A stretch of DNA of 64,000 nt from contig JAJKFL010000013.1 of the NCBI GenBank assembly GCA_021186555.1, positions 42,037,144 to 42,101,143 of the forward strand. The letters are read 5' to 3'. Positions within the stretch are counted from its first letter, which is position 1; every line of letters starts with the position of its first letter. This document shows positions 36,401 through 51,400 of this stretch, one piece after another. The stretch comes from Reticulitermes speratus (lineage: Eukaryota > Arthropoda > Insecta > Blattodea > Rhinotermitidae). Below the pieces are notes generated by a model. That model made no database searches, was not told the origin of the DNA, and was given only the letters and a program-made list of their open reading frames with translations. A program made the translations under genes and the position numbers.

Positions 36401-39400
36401 ACTTTTCCTTTTAGCTGATACACATATTTTGTAATTTTTCTTGGTGAAAAATCCTAACAGGGCTCATCTTTTGAACATGTCTTTTTCAGTTTATTGTATA
36501 GGGTTCACAAACCTGCTCCTGGTGAAATTTTAAATTATTTGTTCACTATTTTCTGGTTGAATAACTGTAATGTGTTATGTATCTCATAAAATATATTTCA
36601 TCTGACAGAATTCTTTCATCAGCAATCCTTATTGTCTACACTTCGCTTCCATACAATAAAAGTTGTACTACCAAGTACTATACAAATTTGGAAACTATTA
36701 AGTGTCACATATGATAAAGCACAAACTAAATTTCAGAGCTGAATTTGTTAGCATTGTTGCACTCAGAATGGTATAATAAGACTAGTACATTTAAAAGTTT
36801 CATGCATCTAATATCTAGTGACAAGATTATAAATTTTAACATTAAATATTTTTACTGTTATTGATGATAATTATAAAGTAGACAGACATGCAGTAGGTTG
36901 ATGCTATGTCATGAATTTCCTTGCTGCTGCTCAGATTACTATCACCAATCAGGGTGTCTGAATTGTTTGTGCACTTCTTAAGTCACACAGCAGTTCTTCA
37001 TGATGCCAGTACTGATATCTATGCATTGCTGTCACTGACATAGAGACTTTCTGTTTTGAAACCCATATCCCATAGCAATTAACACTCGTAAGATATAGGT
37101 TGTGTAGTGCTCTAAGACCCTTCTTATAATACTCGGCAAGCTCCAGCACTTAGGTCCACTGAAGGGGTCAATGGAAGACCAGAAATTTGAACACAGTGAG
37201 CAGGTGCAGCAGTATAGTTTTGGTTTCTTGTGGAGGATTCAAAGAATTTTTATCCAGCTATGTTTGCATAGGTTGTACAGCAATGAAAACGTGGCATAAG
37301 CTGGTTATGTATAAATAGATGTGCCAATAACATTTCAACATACATACAAGGTGCAGATTTAAATTGTATCCTATAGTTTATTTAATGCTTCCTGAAGACT
37401 AAGAAATTTAAGCATGTCATCCTTTAAAAATGTTGGGTGTATTAAATGTATGTTACAGATGCAGATCATGATCCTAATGCAGCTTTGCCATGTGATCCAC
37501 GCACCTGTAAGCTTCCAGACTGCTTCTGCTCACGAGATGGAACTCTTGTTCCAAATAACATGGACCCTTCACAGGTTGAAGTAGAAATATTTCTTTAAGA
37601 TAGAAGAAATATAATACAGCAGGCCTGCACTTTGCAATTATTTGTTGTGCAACATGTATTACAGTATGCGCCAAACACACCTACCATGACACAGAATGTG
37701 AAAACTGCACAGTCCTTACTGCTCTACGCCTCCCACTCTTCCATGATCCTACAATCATTCCATCATTTGCCACAGTGCAGTTAAATCTCTGGGAAGTCCT
37801 ATTTATTTCATGCTGACAAGGCAGTCCTGCTATGTGCCATTCACTGCCCACAATGAGCCACTGCCAGCTTCAGGAAAATTCAGAGCAAGTTTTGAGTTCT
37901 GCACATGTTTAAATTATGTTACTGGTGTGGAAACTAGCAACATAGTAACTATGTGACAAATATGGTTACTATGTCCTTATGTGCATATGTTTAACAAAAT
38001 ACCGTATATTCTCGAATCTAATGCGCACCCTTTTTACAGTTTTAGAGGGCTAAAAAATCAGATGCGTATTAGATTCGCGTGCGGATTAGATTCGCGGTCT
38101 AGAGCTGGATTTTGGAAAAATGATTGAGCTGCTGTACGTGCCGTAAGAACAATACAATACAATAATCTATTATTTTATTATTTATTATTCATCAGACTCG
38201 CCGTCATCACTCATAACTGAATCGTTATCCGTGCTCTCCACCCAGTCACTATCATCTTTATCTTCAACATCGTCCTCCCATACAATGTCATCGCTGCCTT
38301 GTGTTTCCGCCATAGTCCAACGTTGCTTTCATTAACTCCAAAAATTGCAGCGGCTTTGCGGTTTCCATTCTCCTCTGCGCACCGAATAACTTCACGTTTG
38401 AACTTCGCCATATATGAGAGTCGTTTAGATTTCAGGTGTCCCTCTTCCATAACTACGGTACACGACAAATTGGAACAAGCACCTCCCACGTTTCTACAAC
38501 TAAAGCTCAGCTGGCTTCAGATGAGATTGCGCACGTCTGTTGAGAAAGGCCCCGCCTCTATCGGTATGACTCATCGGCCACAGGCGTAGCGTCGGATTTT
38601 AACGCATTGGTAACATCCAATATTATTCAATCAGTCGCCCCGTGGGCAAGGGGTGGTTGAAGGAAAGGTGCGGATTAGAATCGCGAACTAACTTTTTTTC
38701 CGTTTAAGAAGTCGCCAAAAACTGGGTGCGCATTAGATTCGAGAATATACGGTACACAGGAGAAATAATTTACAACTGTAAGCAGTGTAATAACCTAAAA
38801 CTGCAAAGTGCAGGTGGAAATTATGTCTAGTATTTACTCCAATTTTTTCTTAAATCTGTTCTAGTAAACTGTATATACTGATGGAGAGCAAGCCCAACGG
38901 CTAATTCTGATTAAGTGGGTAATATTCATGAAGCAGAAATAAAATTTTAGGAATAAGCAAGGGATGATCCATATCAGACCAAATTAAAAATGAATACATA
39001 AAGAGGGAACTGTACATTAGTTCAGTAAATGAAAGAATAGATGACTACTAAGAAGAACAAAAAGAATGAAAGATGGAGAAGAAAAAGAAAGAAAATATGA
39101 AAATGAGGAGCAGAAGACTGGGAAGGGGAGGAGGGGAGGGGATAACGCACCTGCACACAATAAAATAAACTTCCTAAATTTGTTCTTGGCGACAATAATA
39201 CTGACTTGCAGAAAAATTGTTCAACACGTGGATTACCTGGAACAGCTTGGTGATTTATCAGCAAAAGAAATTCTGCAAGTGGCTCAAAACAGTAGATTCT
39301 GAAACATACAGAAGATTGAGAAATACTAACTGGAGAGAGTAAACCACATGTTCTGTAATTTAAGCTATATGCACTTTCTCATGTTCTTTGTAAAGCAGCT

Positions 39401-42400
39401 GACTGACTAACAGTAGGACAGCACATAGTATCACACTGTAACAGAGAGACTGTTTCCAGTCAAGTTTGGCAGATACATTTAGTACTAGAGGTATGACAAG
39501 CACAATGAAATAATGTCCAACAAAACGATATAAAATTTATTCCATACTGCATAAATCCAATTTTAAACAAATACACCAGCATTTTGTTGTTCAATTTTAA
39601 ACCATCAGTTCATTATAATGTAATTCTTGTTACAATAAATGTAATTTGCAATCGCATTGTTTTGTAACTGTATGGATATGATCATAAAGCCTTCATGACT
39701 GTCAATGGACACACAATATCCAAGCAGTGAAATCTTGGTTTTCAACATAGCAAAAAATTAACAAGCATCTCATTTCCTCTACTTGAGGATGAAGGGGAAT
39801 GAAAAACAAAAATCCTGCAATTCTCATTTTTGAATGATGCTATTGTATTGAGATGGGTTAGTCTGTCAATTTTTGGAAGACATTACAGTTTCTGTATTCA
39901 GGGTGATGTAATGATAGATCTAGCCTTCATATTTATAGTACATCATGGGACTGTAGCAAATTCTTGTTATTTGGCAGATAAGCATGTAGCATTTACACAG
40001 GTCCTCATCAGGATCACAAAGTGCTTCCTATGTTTACTGACAGCATAATGTTATTGTCTACAAAATGAAAACACAGACTGCAAGAAATCATCATTAAAGT
40101 CCTGAAACTGTGGACAGCAGAATGGGTATGAAGCATGAAGACAAGAATCATAGAACCTGTCCCATCTGAAGATACTATTCAGCATTAAACTTCTGACTGA
40201 GGAAAGCCAGAGGGAATCAATGTCATGTTTCAATTTTAGTCTGTCAACTGAAAATTATACTCACAAAAGTGATAAATTCAAACATATAAAACTTAAGCTT
40301 GTTTCAACATGTTATTCTTGCCTTGTATCAGTTTATTCAGGGAGATCTATTTATACTTAACAACAGAATCAGATGTATGTATATTTAAACTAGTGTGACC
40401 AGGATTCTTAGATCCTCTGTCACCCAAAAAAGAAAATGTTATATCAGGATTGTTACAGCCAACCATAATCACTTTTCAATCAGTTGTCTCATTCTGTACT
40501 ACAGATCAGGCCCAGACATTCTAAGGTGAACATATTACAATGTGTACTTCAGTAGAGTAGTTCATACATAAATTCAGTTCTATACATGCACCTCAATTTT
40601 ATCATTACAGTTCCAATTTGGAGCTTACAAATAGTGTGTAAATAGTATGCATAGAATTTCATGTGCATATATAATGTTTAACAATCTGACACGTACCTGT
40701 ATTAGGATACAAAATTATGTATTTCTTTATTTACTTATTTGCAGTTTATTTAAGGACAATGCCAGTAACTCTAAGACTACATACACAACACTGAATGACT
40801 GCATGATAGTGAACTGGAAAGGACGTGAAAATAAGTGATGGTAGCCTAATTTAAGGCACTGTCTTGACTTCTGTTTGGAGGGAACGAGGAATTACATGAA
40901 AAACCTGTCAGGATAGTTGGTGGTTCAGCCAACAAGCATTACGACAGACTGAAGATGGCGCATTAGAACTGCAATACATATGCCAAAACTTCAAGATCCA
41001 TAAGCCTTAAAATACTGTGTAAAGCCCTATGAAAGCATGTACCAAACTGTCTACATCTACTTGCAGCCAAAATATGGGATATAAAATTATACAGCCATAT
41101 TATCGTCGTTCATCATAATTTCTTCAGTAAGACGATATTTAGGAACTTTTACGTCTTATACTGCAACCGTCCTTTTAGTTCCTACAATATGTCTGCAATT
41201 CTTTTGACAGTTATAATTTCATGTTTCAGGTTCCACAGATGATTCTGCTCACATTTGATGATGCCATAAACTTTGAGAACTGGGACCTTTACACACAACA
41301 GCTATTTACTCCAGACAGGAAGAATGCAAATGGTTGTCCAATTCTTGGCACTTTCTATGTTTCACATCAGTATACAAATTACCAACAAACGCAGAAGCTA
41401 TGGAATTATGGTCATGAAATTGCAGTACATTCAATCTCGTAAGCTCAACTTTATAGTTCTTCTATATTCTATTCAGACTTTCAGTTGGAAATTAACACAC
41501 ACGTGTCATAATATAATCCTACTTCTACAACAGGAAGGTAATGAGTGAAGTTCAAGAAATTCAGAGGGAAAAATGTTTTTGCTCCCACCAAACAGAAATA
41601 TAATTTATATTATCAACTGCTCCTATTCTGATACCATGTCCTAGACAAAATAATTTATAATGTTTAATATAAAGACAGTATTTTCAGAAATTGTGCACTC
41701 ATCAGCAGGAAGGCATGAGACCTTAAAAATATTCCTTTTATACACTGTGTTCTTTTAATGCTGTCCAGATCACCACAGTGCTCACAAGACGTCCCACCAG
41801 ATGCACACCTTCTATGCAATAATGCTGCCCCACCCAATACAGTGACAAAAGAAAGACACCATACAACATTCTTCTAACATTTTGCTAATATCTACTTGGG
41901 CCATTTCAGAAGTTTTGTGTATGATTTTATTGTAAAAACAAAATACTACATAAAAATACTATTGATATTCCTGAATGCTTACACATATGTCCTCTAAATG
42001 TAATCACCAGCACTGTCCACACACTTTTCCCATCCACGTGGTAAACGATTAATTGCAGCTCTGTATTCGGCCTTGGTCGGACGCTTTAAAGAGGCAGTGA
42101 CAGCAGTGTTGATATCGTCTTCCAATTCAAATAGTTTTCCCCGAAGATGTTCTTTAACATGTGAAACCAATCAATAATCACATAGGGCGAGATCTGGAGA
42201 GTAGGGAGGATGTGCCAACACCTCCCAGCCCCAACGTTGCACCAGATTTTGCACATCACGATGGCGATGAGGTGTTGCATTGTCCTGGAGCAAAATGGCA
42301 CCACGTTCCAGCAGTTCTGGTTGTTTACAGCAAAGAGCTGGCCTCACCACATCCTGCAAGAGTGAACAGTAATATGGACCATTGACCGTGGTACCAACTG

Positions 42401-45400
42401 GCACAGGATGGTCAAGCACAAGCCCATTTCGGCTAAAGAACATGACATGCATGACTTTCAGAGCGCCCTAAGTGTGCTGTGCAATTTTCTTCCTCGGTGA
42501 CGGGGTGTGCCATTCAGCATTCTGTCGTTTCAGCTGAGGGTCAAATGAATGCATCCATGACTCATCAACTGTTAAAATGCGATAGAGGAATGCACTGTCT
42601 TCATTTTTCCAACGCTGCAGGTGGGTGGTGGCGAGGAGAACACAAATCTGGTGCAACGTTGGGGCTGGGAGGTGTTGCACATCCTCCCTACTCTCCAGAT
42701 CTCGCCCCATGTGATTATTGGTTGTTTTCACGTGTACAAGAACATCTTCGGGGAAAATGATATGAATCGGAAGACGATATCAACACTGCTGTCACTGCCT
42801 CTTTAAAGCGTCCGAGCAAGGACAAATACAGAGCTGCAATTGATCGTTTACCACATAGATGGGAAAAGTGTGTGGACAGTGCTGGTGATTACACTGAGTA
42901 GAGGACATACGTGTAAGCATTCAGGAATATCAATAGTATTTTTACTAGTATTTTGTTATTACAATAAAATCATAAACAAAACTTCTGAAATGATCCCAGT
43001 AATAAAATCAGGGGCATCCAGATTAATCTAAAGCCAATATGTTCCTTAAATTTACGTCTTTAAACCTATGATCTGCAGATCTTAATAAAACAACTTGCCT
43101 TTTATCCATAGCATTATACTGACTCCAGCAGTATGGAGAAAGCTGCATAATCAGCTGCAGGATTTGTATTTCTAATCAAACATTATTCAGGTGATAACAT
43201 CAGGGAGGAAGAGTTGAGGATGTGGCATGTATGAAGAAGAGAAATACATACAGAATTCTGGTGCAGAAATCTGAAGGAAAGAGAACTTTGAAGACTTAGG
43301 CATAGATGGGAGGATAATAGTAATATTTTAGTTGTTTTTAATACAAGTAAGGGCAGGTTACTTGCACATTCAGCTGTTACATTTGAAAAAAAAAAAAGCT
43401 TTCTGACAAACTTTGATTACTCCTGAACAGACACCGAGGACCTGAAGAATGGTGGAGCAGCAATGCTACAATAGAAGACTGGTTTGATGAAATGGTAGGC
43501 CAAGCCAATATCATCAACCACTTTGCCGGTGTGCGAATGGAGGATATTAGAGGTACGTAATTTAAGATACTGCTTAATACCACCACAATGATACTGTTAT
43601 TAGTATACTTGGAGTGATGATCTCACGGCACTTCATTCTAAGAATAAAATGAAAGCGAAAATGAAGGTATAAAGAAGAATTTATAAAGAATGGGTTCAAA
43701 ACAAGTATAAATGGTCAAGAAAGATTCCAGTGTGAAATATGTTGTGAAGTGCCAACAAATATCTATACAATGGGTACCAGGTCTCTTTCCCAGGGCTAAA
43801 GCAGACAGGGTGTGGCATTGACCACCCACCACCACGTGGCACTGAGGTTAAAGAAAGAGTAGAGCTATACTTCTACTCCCCCTCTGGGCCTTCATGGCCT
43901 GTTCTAGGGTAAACTTTACCTTACTTTTTAGTGCCAACAAATAAGTCATTCAAAGTAAACAAATTAGTATGACTGAAAACAGAGCACATATCTCTGGCTG
44001 ATTTCATGTAGATTATTTTTAGTAAAAAGGTTGAATCTTAAGGTGATACATCCCATTGTGTTGTAAACAGTAAAACTAACTATTGTATCTGTCAAACACA
44101 ACTTATACGACTAAAATACAAGTTACATTCGATGGATATAACAGTTGGTTCTATTGAAAAGGCTGAAGGTGCAGCAAAAGCAAGACTTGACAGATTTGGA
44201 TCCTATCAACAAAAATGCTGCTGCCATTGAAGCTTTTTTATTGGTCACACAAAAAATTGCACAGGATATCAAATTAGACACAATAGCATAGAGCTGATAT
44301 TTGTTTGTGCTAAAGGTTCTGTAAGAGTCCTGATATGAAGCAATTCTTTAATTACACGAACGCTGCCACACTCTTCGTCAAAGGACACAATTACGCCAAG
44401 AATTTCAGACATGTGACATAATATAGGACGAGTGGTTGAAATCTGTCCAAGTTGTTGAGTTGATGGACCAACAGAAGTTGCATATGTAAGCCATAAGCTT
44501 CTTGCTTATATGAGGTATGTTCACAATAATGACAGAGTAATTGAGTTTTTGTTTTGCAAATCTTTGGAAACTAAAATGATGACAAGAAATATTTTTAAGA
44601 AGGTGTTAGCTTTTGTTGAAGAACCCAACAGTGAATGAAAAACACCTGTGCAGAGTTTGTGTTGATGGAAGCGATTCCAAGTTGAAATGCATATTAGGAT
44701 TTCAAGTTTTAATTAAAACTGTAATTCCACATGCCATTCTCTCACACACACTGTGGGATACATCATAAGGCACTGGTTACAATAAACCTACCCTTATGAC
44801 AAAATTCAGTGTTTTCAAATAAAGCTGATTTTGTGGATGTCAAAGCTCAATGCAAGTTTCCATCATTGCTGCTCACCAGGAACAGAATGAAACTGGCACA
44901 GTTCTGAAGGAGAGCTTATTCTCAGACATGAAGTGCATATGTTTGCAAGATATTTCTCAGATATATCAAACAAACTCTTTCTTTTTGTCAACACCCTTCA
45001 CACTTCACACTGCTGATGCACTATAACAGCAAAAGAGAAATTTCTTGAGATGATAAATATCAGGGCAGCAAAATCAATTTTGAGTTCCCAGTCACATGGA
45101 TCATTCAGCACTTGCAAGCATGGTTTTGAAAATTATTTTGCCCAACCAACAACTTGTGTCAATCAGGTATTTCAAGCTTGTTTCAAACTAAAACTGAGCA
45201 CAGTAGGAAACAATGTGGAAGATGAACTTCAATGTACTTATGCTTCAACTACTATCAGGAACATGCAATTGACAAAAGCAAAAGAAGTGCTACCTTGCCA
45301 TTAAATAGGACATCCCACATTAGTTTTTCATACACAGCTGTACTTATACTAATCTGTGTAAATGTGACTTCAATTAAGCCCATTGGAAAAACACAGCCCT

Positions 45401-48400
45401 TTGCATGATTTTCACAGAACTCACAAATGTTCAACAGCATTATGCAGAGCTCTTATATCAAATTTAACCCAAAATGGACATAAATTTGAAAGTATGGATA
45501 CATATTCATTTGTGCTCCTAAGTGAAATATGGCTTTCACAGCGCCAATTTTCAAGAAACTCAAAATCACTTAATACATTTTTGTGGACATCACCTGTAAG
45601 AAATTTTATCCATATTGGACAGAAAATTTAGAAAATAGGGGTAAAACTTAATTTACACCCCTAGGAAAGTTATGACTTTCACTGCACTGATTTTCATGAA
45701 ATTCATGCTCGATGGGACTACAAGGGGACCTGAATTTCACCTAATTGGTGAAGAAAATATGGACAGTACAGGTATATATTCACTTAATCCTTTAGCACAG
45801 TACGTCTGTCATTGAGCCAATTTTCACGACACTCAAGCGTGCTCAACAACTTTTTGTACAGAACTCCTATACTGAATTTCATTAAAATCTGACAAATGGC
45901 TTAGTCACTGATACTAAATCACAGACAGAGGACATATATGGTTTTACATAAGACATTCTCTTTTTACATTGACAAAACCATTTAATATGCACTGTATGCA
46001 TGTATGTATATACACATGTGTTTGTGTGTGTACATAAGTATGTATGAACATGTATGTAACCTTTAATCCAACGTCCGATAATCTGGGAATCCTGACAATC
46101 TGGCACATGAGGAGAGCAGTCCCAAGGCCAGAAGTTTTGCTTTTACCAGATAAAAGCTTCATCAATGTCAGCAACATGTTCAAAAAGGCCTCCAAGAGAG
46201 ACTGTAGATCAACAATGAAAACGGTACACATGGTATGAGATCTTTGTTCGTCTGAGATGTTACACAACACTGACTGGTAGTCAGTTACCGACGTTTGGGA
46301 CAACCTATCAGTCTCATCTTCCATCTTCAAGGGTCAAGCATGACACTTGGAGATGAGACCAATAGGTTGTCCTGAAACGTCAGTAGCTAAATACAAAACA
46401 ACGCTGCATAATATCCCAGAAGAGCACATATCTCATTTACACTGTAGCAGAAGCCTGAAATCATGCAAAAGATTATGTACATTACATGGCTGTCATATCA
46501 CATCTTAGATGTTTACAATTTCATGAAATAGCTTTATGATACCCTAAAACCCATGTTCTATACAATGATTTAAAAATTCATCATGGAATTTTCATTATGC
46601 AATGGTCAATTGCAAAGCTGAGTATTTGTCTCTGTAACAATTGTATGTCTTATTTATCAGGGATGAGAGTGCCCTTCTTAAGAGTTGGATGGAATCGCCA
46701 GTTCCTTATGATGAAGGAGTTTGGTTTTATATATGATGCCTCCATGGTAGCCCCTTTCTCAGACCCTCCTTTGTGGCCCTATACGCTGGATCACAAGATA
46801 CCACACCAATGTACTGGCAACAATCAGCGGTGCCCCTCCCGCTCCTATCCTGGCATTTGGGAGATGGTGATGAATCAACTGGCAATTGAGGTATGAATTT
46901 TTGCTAAAGAAATTCATGATCTATTAATTAAGTTCTAAATTCTTTGAACAGATACCCCCATAACAGGAAAAGAACTTTCCTGAGTCTTGGGAGGGCTTTG
47001 TCATATTAATCTGTTTCTGATGTCTTACATCCTTACAATTTCTTTAATTAGATGGCCAGCTCAACTCTGACACACCTGTCAATCCCCTCCACCAATTCAG
47101 CATTAGTGCAATATACCCAAGCAGTTTTGCCTACTATCCCTGGACCACTAAAATGTACCCAAGCGCACTCTATATGGTGCATGACACTGTTTGGTTCCTC
47201 ATGTACATCCTTCCAGCTTTCAGACTCATGGTCTCCAGCTTTCTTTTCATTCCCATGTGCACAATTAATACAGCCATCTTACCCTAATTTCTTTTCATTT
47301 AAAGAGGAAATACATTGTGGATGGCCTCCAGATATGACATGCAGCTGTAAGTATATTGAACAAGCAATCATGGCCAGTCAACAAGGGGTGGTTCTCCAGC
47401 TTAGGGGTTGGCTATGAGTCTAACAACTCCACACCATTAAAAACAGCATTTTACACAATGTTACGCAGGGCCTTGAACTTGGACATATAGTCTGGAATAG
47501 CATACACAGTGTAAAAGGAACGTGAGATTTGGAGCCTGGAATGTGAGGAGTCTCTGTGAGTTAAGTTCACTGCAAACAGTAGCCAGGGAATTAGCAAAGC
47601 TTAAGTTAGATATAATGTAAAAACAGGGAGACAGATGGGACAAGAGTGGCACTGAAGCAGCAGCTGACGATGATGATGATGATGATGATGAAGGAGAAAT
47701 GGAAATGATGGTCATCAATTAGGGACTCATTTTTTGTACATAGGCAAACCATATCAGCAAATAGGACAATAGCTGTTTGTAATATGACACTGTCTATAAT
47801 ACTAAGAGGTTGACGGTGTGATATTATTGCTCTGAATGTGCACATTGTTCCTCACACTGGAACATCCATGAATACACTTGGACTTTTCCATATGGTAAGA
47901 CACTATCAAATTCACCACATCTTGATAGGCAATTGTATTCAAGCACACATAACTTAACTACACTACTAGGACACCCCATTTATAATTGATAGTCTGCTAT
48001 ATTATGACTGAATAATATCACGTTCATACAATCCTTTTTTCAAGTAGTGTATTATCCTGAGATTACTGCCTCAGACTTAGTTTCAGGAAATTATTGACCA
48101 TGTAAGTTTTAAAAAACTCTGGTGGCAGGAACATTGAAAAATTAAATTCGTGATTAAAACAGAATGTGGTAAAAAACATGCTACTCAGAACATGTTATGA
48201 GAGTCTCTACCAGACCAAACTGCTCATACATATACAAGGGCTTTAAATATGGTATCCAGTCTCCAATTGCCTATACTTTTTAAATATTGTAATGTTTGAA
48301 TCATGACAGTGTACCTTTTCCAGGGATACACATGTGCCATGGTGGACAGTTGTCCACCCCACCTCTCAGGAGATGATGTATACAACATGCTAATTCACAA

Positions 48401-51400
48401 CTTCAAACGGCATTATAACACTAACAGAGCTCCATATGGACTTTACTTCCATACAACATGGTTTAAAAAACCAGAATATCTTGCAGCTTTTAGGGTAAGA
48501 ATTATATAATTGATTCACTAAAATTTTAAATGTTTGCAAACTGTACAGGTCGCCGTAAGTCTGTAACTTTGTAAAGCATAAATTTTCAGTTTTCCTCATT
48601 GCTGTTACACACAAAATTGTAGGAACTGAGAACATTCATTAACATACCTTTTCCCACAAATATTACGAACATCTCAGTATGCACTATAGGAATTTTGTGT
48701 AGTCACTCAATTACAATGAGGCATTAGTTTGTTTAAAAACAAAAGCATACAATTTGATAGAATGTGGAATATTTAACCACTAAACCAAGATTCATTCCTA
48801 AAATTAAATTAAATTCCAAGTCACATTTTTACCTGAAAAGTTCTGAGTTCACAATAAAGTACAATTTCATATATAAGTACAACTTCTTAAGAAATACCAT
48901 ATGTACCCAAATATAAGATAACCCCTCTTCACAATCTTTTGAGTTTTCAAGAAAATATTTATATTCACATTACCCAGAATTTTTGTCACTTAGTGTCTTC
49001 ATGCATAATGTTTTGGAATTAAATAATTAATTATCAGCAGAGCACTAAAGTAATAAAAACTTACAAACACATCAGTAGGTTAACCAATCACAGTAAACAC
49101 TTTCATCAGTAATCCTTCATCTTTCTCCCATGGGACATCATTTTCTGTTCCGTTCATACAGTTTGACACGCACTTTTTAAACCCCCTGATAATACATTCT
49201 GGTGAAACATCATTCCAAGCAGTCTTAATCCACTGTCCAAGCAATGCTTTGGATGGTCTTAATATGTTTCCTGCTGGTGTTAGTGGGCAGTTCCCAGATA
49301 GCTGCCATCCCCCTACAGATGACATAGTCTTTGAATGGTCTGTTCACTACATCAGGAACCCATAACTGACAAGTCATGCCTCCAAGTATGTTCACTACAT
49401 CTGTATTAAATTAGAAGTTCCACCTTGTCCCATTACATTTAAATCTAATTCCACTAGGAAATTTTTGTTTCTTTCTTTATTCTCTTTGGAATAACAAAGG
49501 CTGCCAGTATAATATAACGTGTATAAATCCTGCAGCAACCACGTAATTTGCTTTCATCATCTAGCTGCAGCTGACACAAAAAAAAAAGTTGTCACTGTAT
49601 ACAGAATGAGTTTAACTTTCTGGGTGATTACAAGGCAACCCTCCTATTTCTTAGATAATGAATTAGCAAAAAATTCTTATCTTATATCTGGGTAAATATT
49701 GTACATAAATTTATTCATTTGTACCCTCCATAAAACATCACAATACATTGCATATTCTGATTTCCAAGACAATCCACACTAGGCCTAAAACTCACCAGGC
49801 AGATGATGAGAATGTGACATTTGAGGCTGTCATGGCATTGAATCTTCTAGGCTGTATGGTTTTGTAGTCTGGTAGAAAGGTCTGTTTCTGATGAGTATTC
49901 TAAAAGAAAGAAGCAATTTCTTAAAATTGTAATTATTGTTAACATTTTGCAGAAATTTTTGGATGAGATGATAAGACTTCCTGATGTGTGGTTTGTCACA
50001 AACTGGCAAGCAATTGAATGGATGAAGAAACCAACACCAGTTAATCAACTAAATCAATTTGAACCCTGGAACTGCAACCGACAGGTTTGTAACTTCAACT
50101 GGTATGAAAATTAAATATAGTAACTTAGATAAGAGGAGTCTGTTGCATTCCCACTTCTAGAAGTGGAATGTCCATGATGTTTAGTGGGAATGGAGAGTGT
50201 TGAAAGAAATTACGATTTCAAAAACTTAATGTCAATGGAACAAAAATTTTGTGCTTTTCTTGGAAAATTCACACATGAAACATGGGTACTTTTAAATCAA
50301 CATGCAGGGAACTTCTTTCCTTAAGACAATGCCACATGTTTCAGCATTAAAGACTTACCAAATATTGCACCTCTATTAATAACAGCACAGTGAGATTTCC
50401 ACAACATGAAGTCTTATGTAATGTATATCAGTGCACAGTGGCATGCATCTTGAAAAATTAACACTGCAAGAGAAAACTGTCATATTTAACAGTTACTACT
50501 GCTCACTGTAAAGAGAATATCATTCTGAAGTGCCTGCTACTTAAAGTATTAAGCAACAAGTAATAGGTTATACAGGATAGCATGTTGTTACGTGAGAGAA
50601 AAGTAAACTTTCATCCAATAATATATACCCAGATGTTTCTACACACATTTCCTCAGTACCCACCATGCTCATGACAATTTCTCCCGTGTCTGTCAATGTT
50701 AACTGCAACATTCATGTCTTAAGATTGCAAATTAAACATAAAAACAAAAACTCAAATCAATGTGTGGGAAATTCACACTTTCTTCAGCAAATACTGTATA
50801 TTCTCGAATCTAATGCGCACCCTTTTTACAGTTTTAGAGGGCTAAAAAATCAGATGCGTATTAGATTCGCGGTCTAGAGCTGGATTTTGGAGAAATGATT
50901 GAGCTGCTGTACGTGCCGTAAGAACAATACAATACAATAATCTATTATTTTATTATTTATTATTATAATTTATTATTCATCAGACTCGCCGTCATCACTC
51001 ATAACTGAATCGTTATCCGTGCTCTCCACCCAGTCACTATTATCTTTATCTTCAACATCGTCCTCCCATACAATGTCATCGCTGCCTTGTGTTTCCGCCA
51101 TAGTCGAACGTTGCTTTCATCAACTCCAAAAATTGCAGCGGCTTTGCGGTTTCCATTCTCCTCTGCGCACCGAATAACTTCACGTTTGAACTTTGCCGTA
51201 TATGAGAGTTGTTTAGATTTCAGGCGTCCCACTTCCATAACTACGGTACACGACAAATTGGAACAAGCACCACCCACGTTTCAACAACTAAGGCTCAGCT
51301 GGCTTCAGACAAGATTGCGCACGTCTGTTGAGAAAGGCCCCGCCTCTATCAGTATGACTCATCGGCCACAGGCGTAGCGTCGGATTTTAACGCATTGGTA

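Noticed and set aside
38299..38589. 96-codon plus-strand frame MCFRHSPTLLSLTPK..., also at the window start and at 51087-51377
   Set aside because: Antisense shadow of the pogo-like HTH frame; it recurs only because the MITE is repeated.
46597..46660. In-frame Met upstream of deacetylase exon 7 as a separate gene start
   Set aside because: The acceptor TTATTTATCAG at 46660 and phase with exon 6 show that the upstream part is intron.
47461..47718. Ser-rich minus-strand frame (SPSSSSSSSSSAAAS)
   Set aside because: Produced by the GAT/ATC microsatellite; no gene context.
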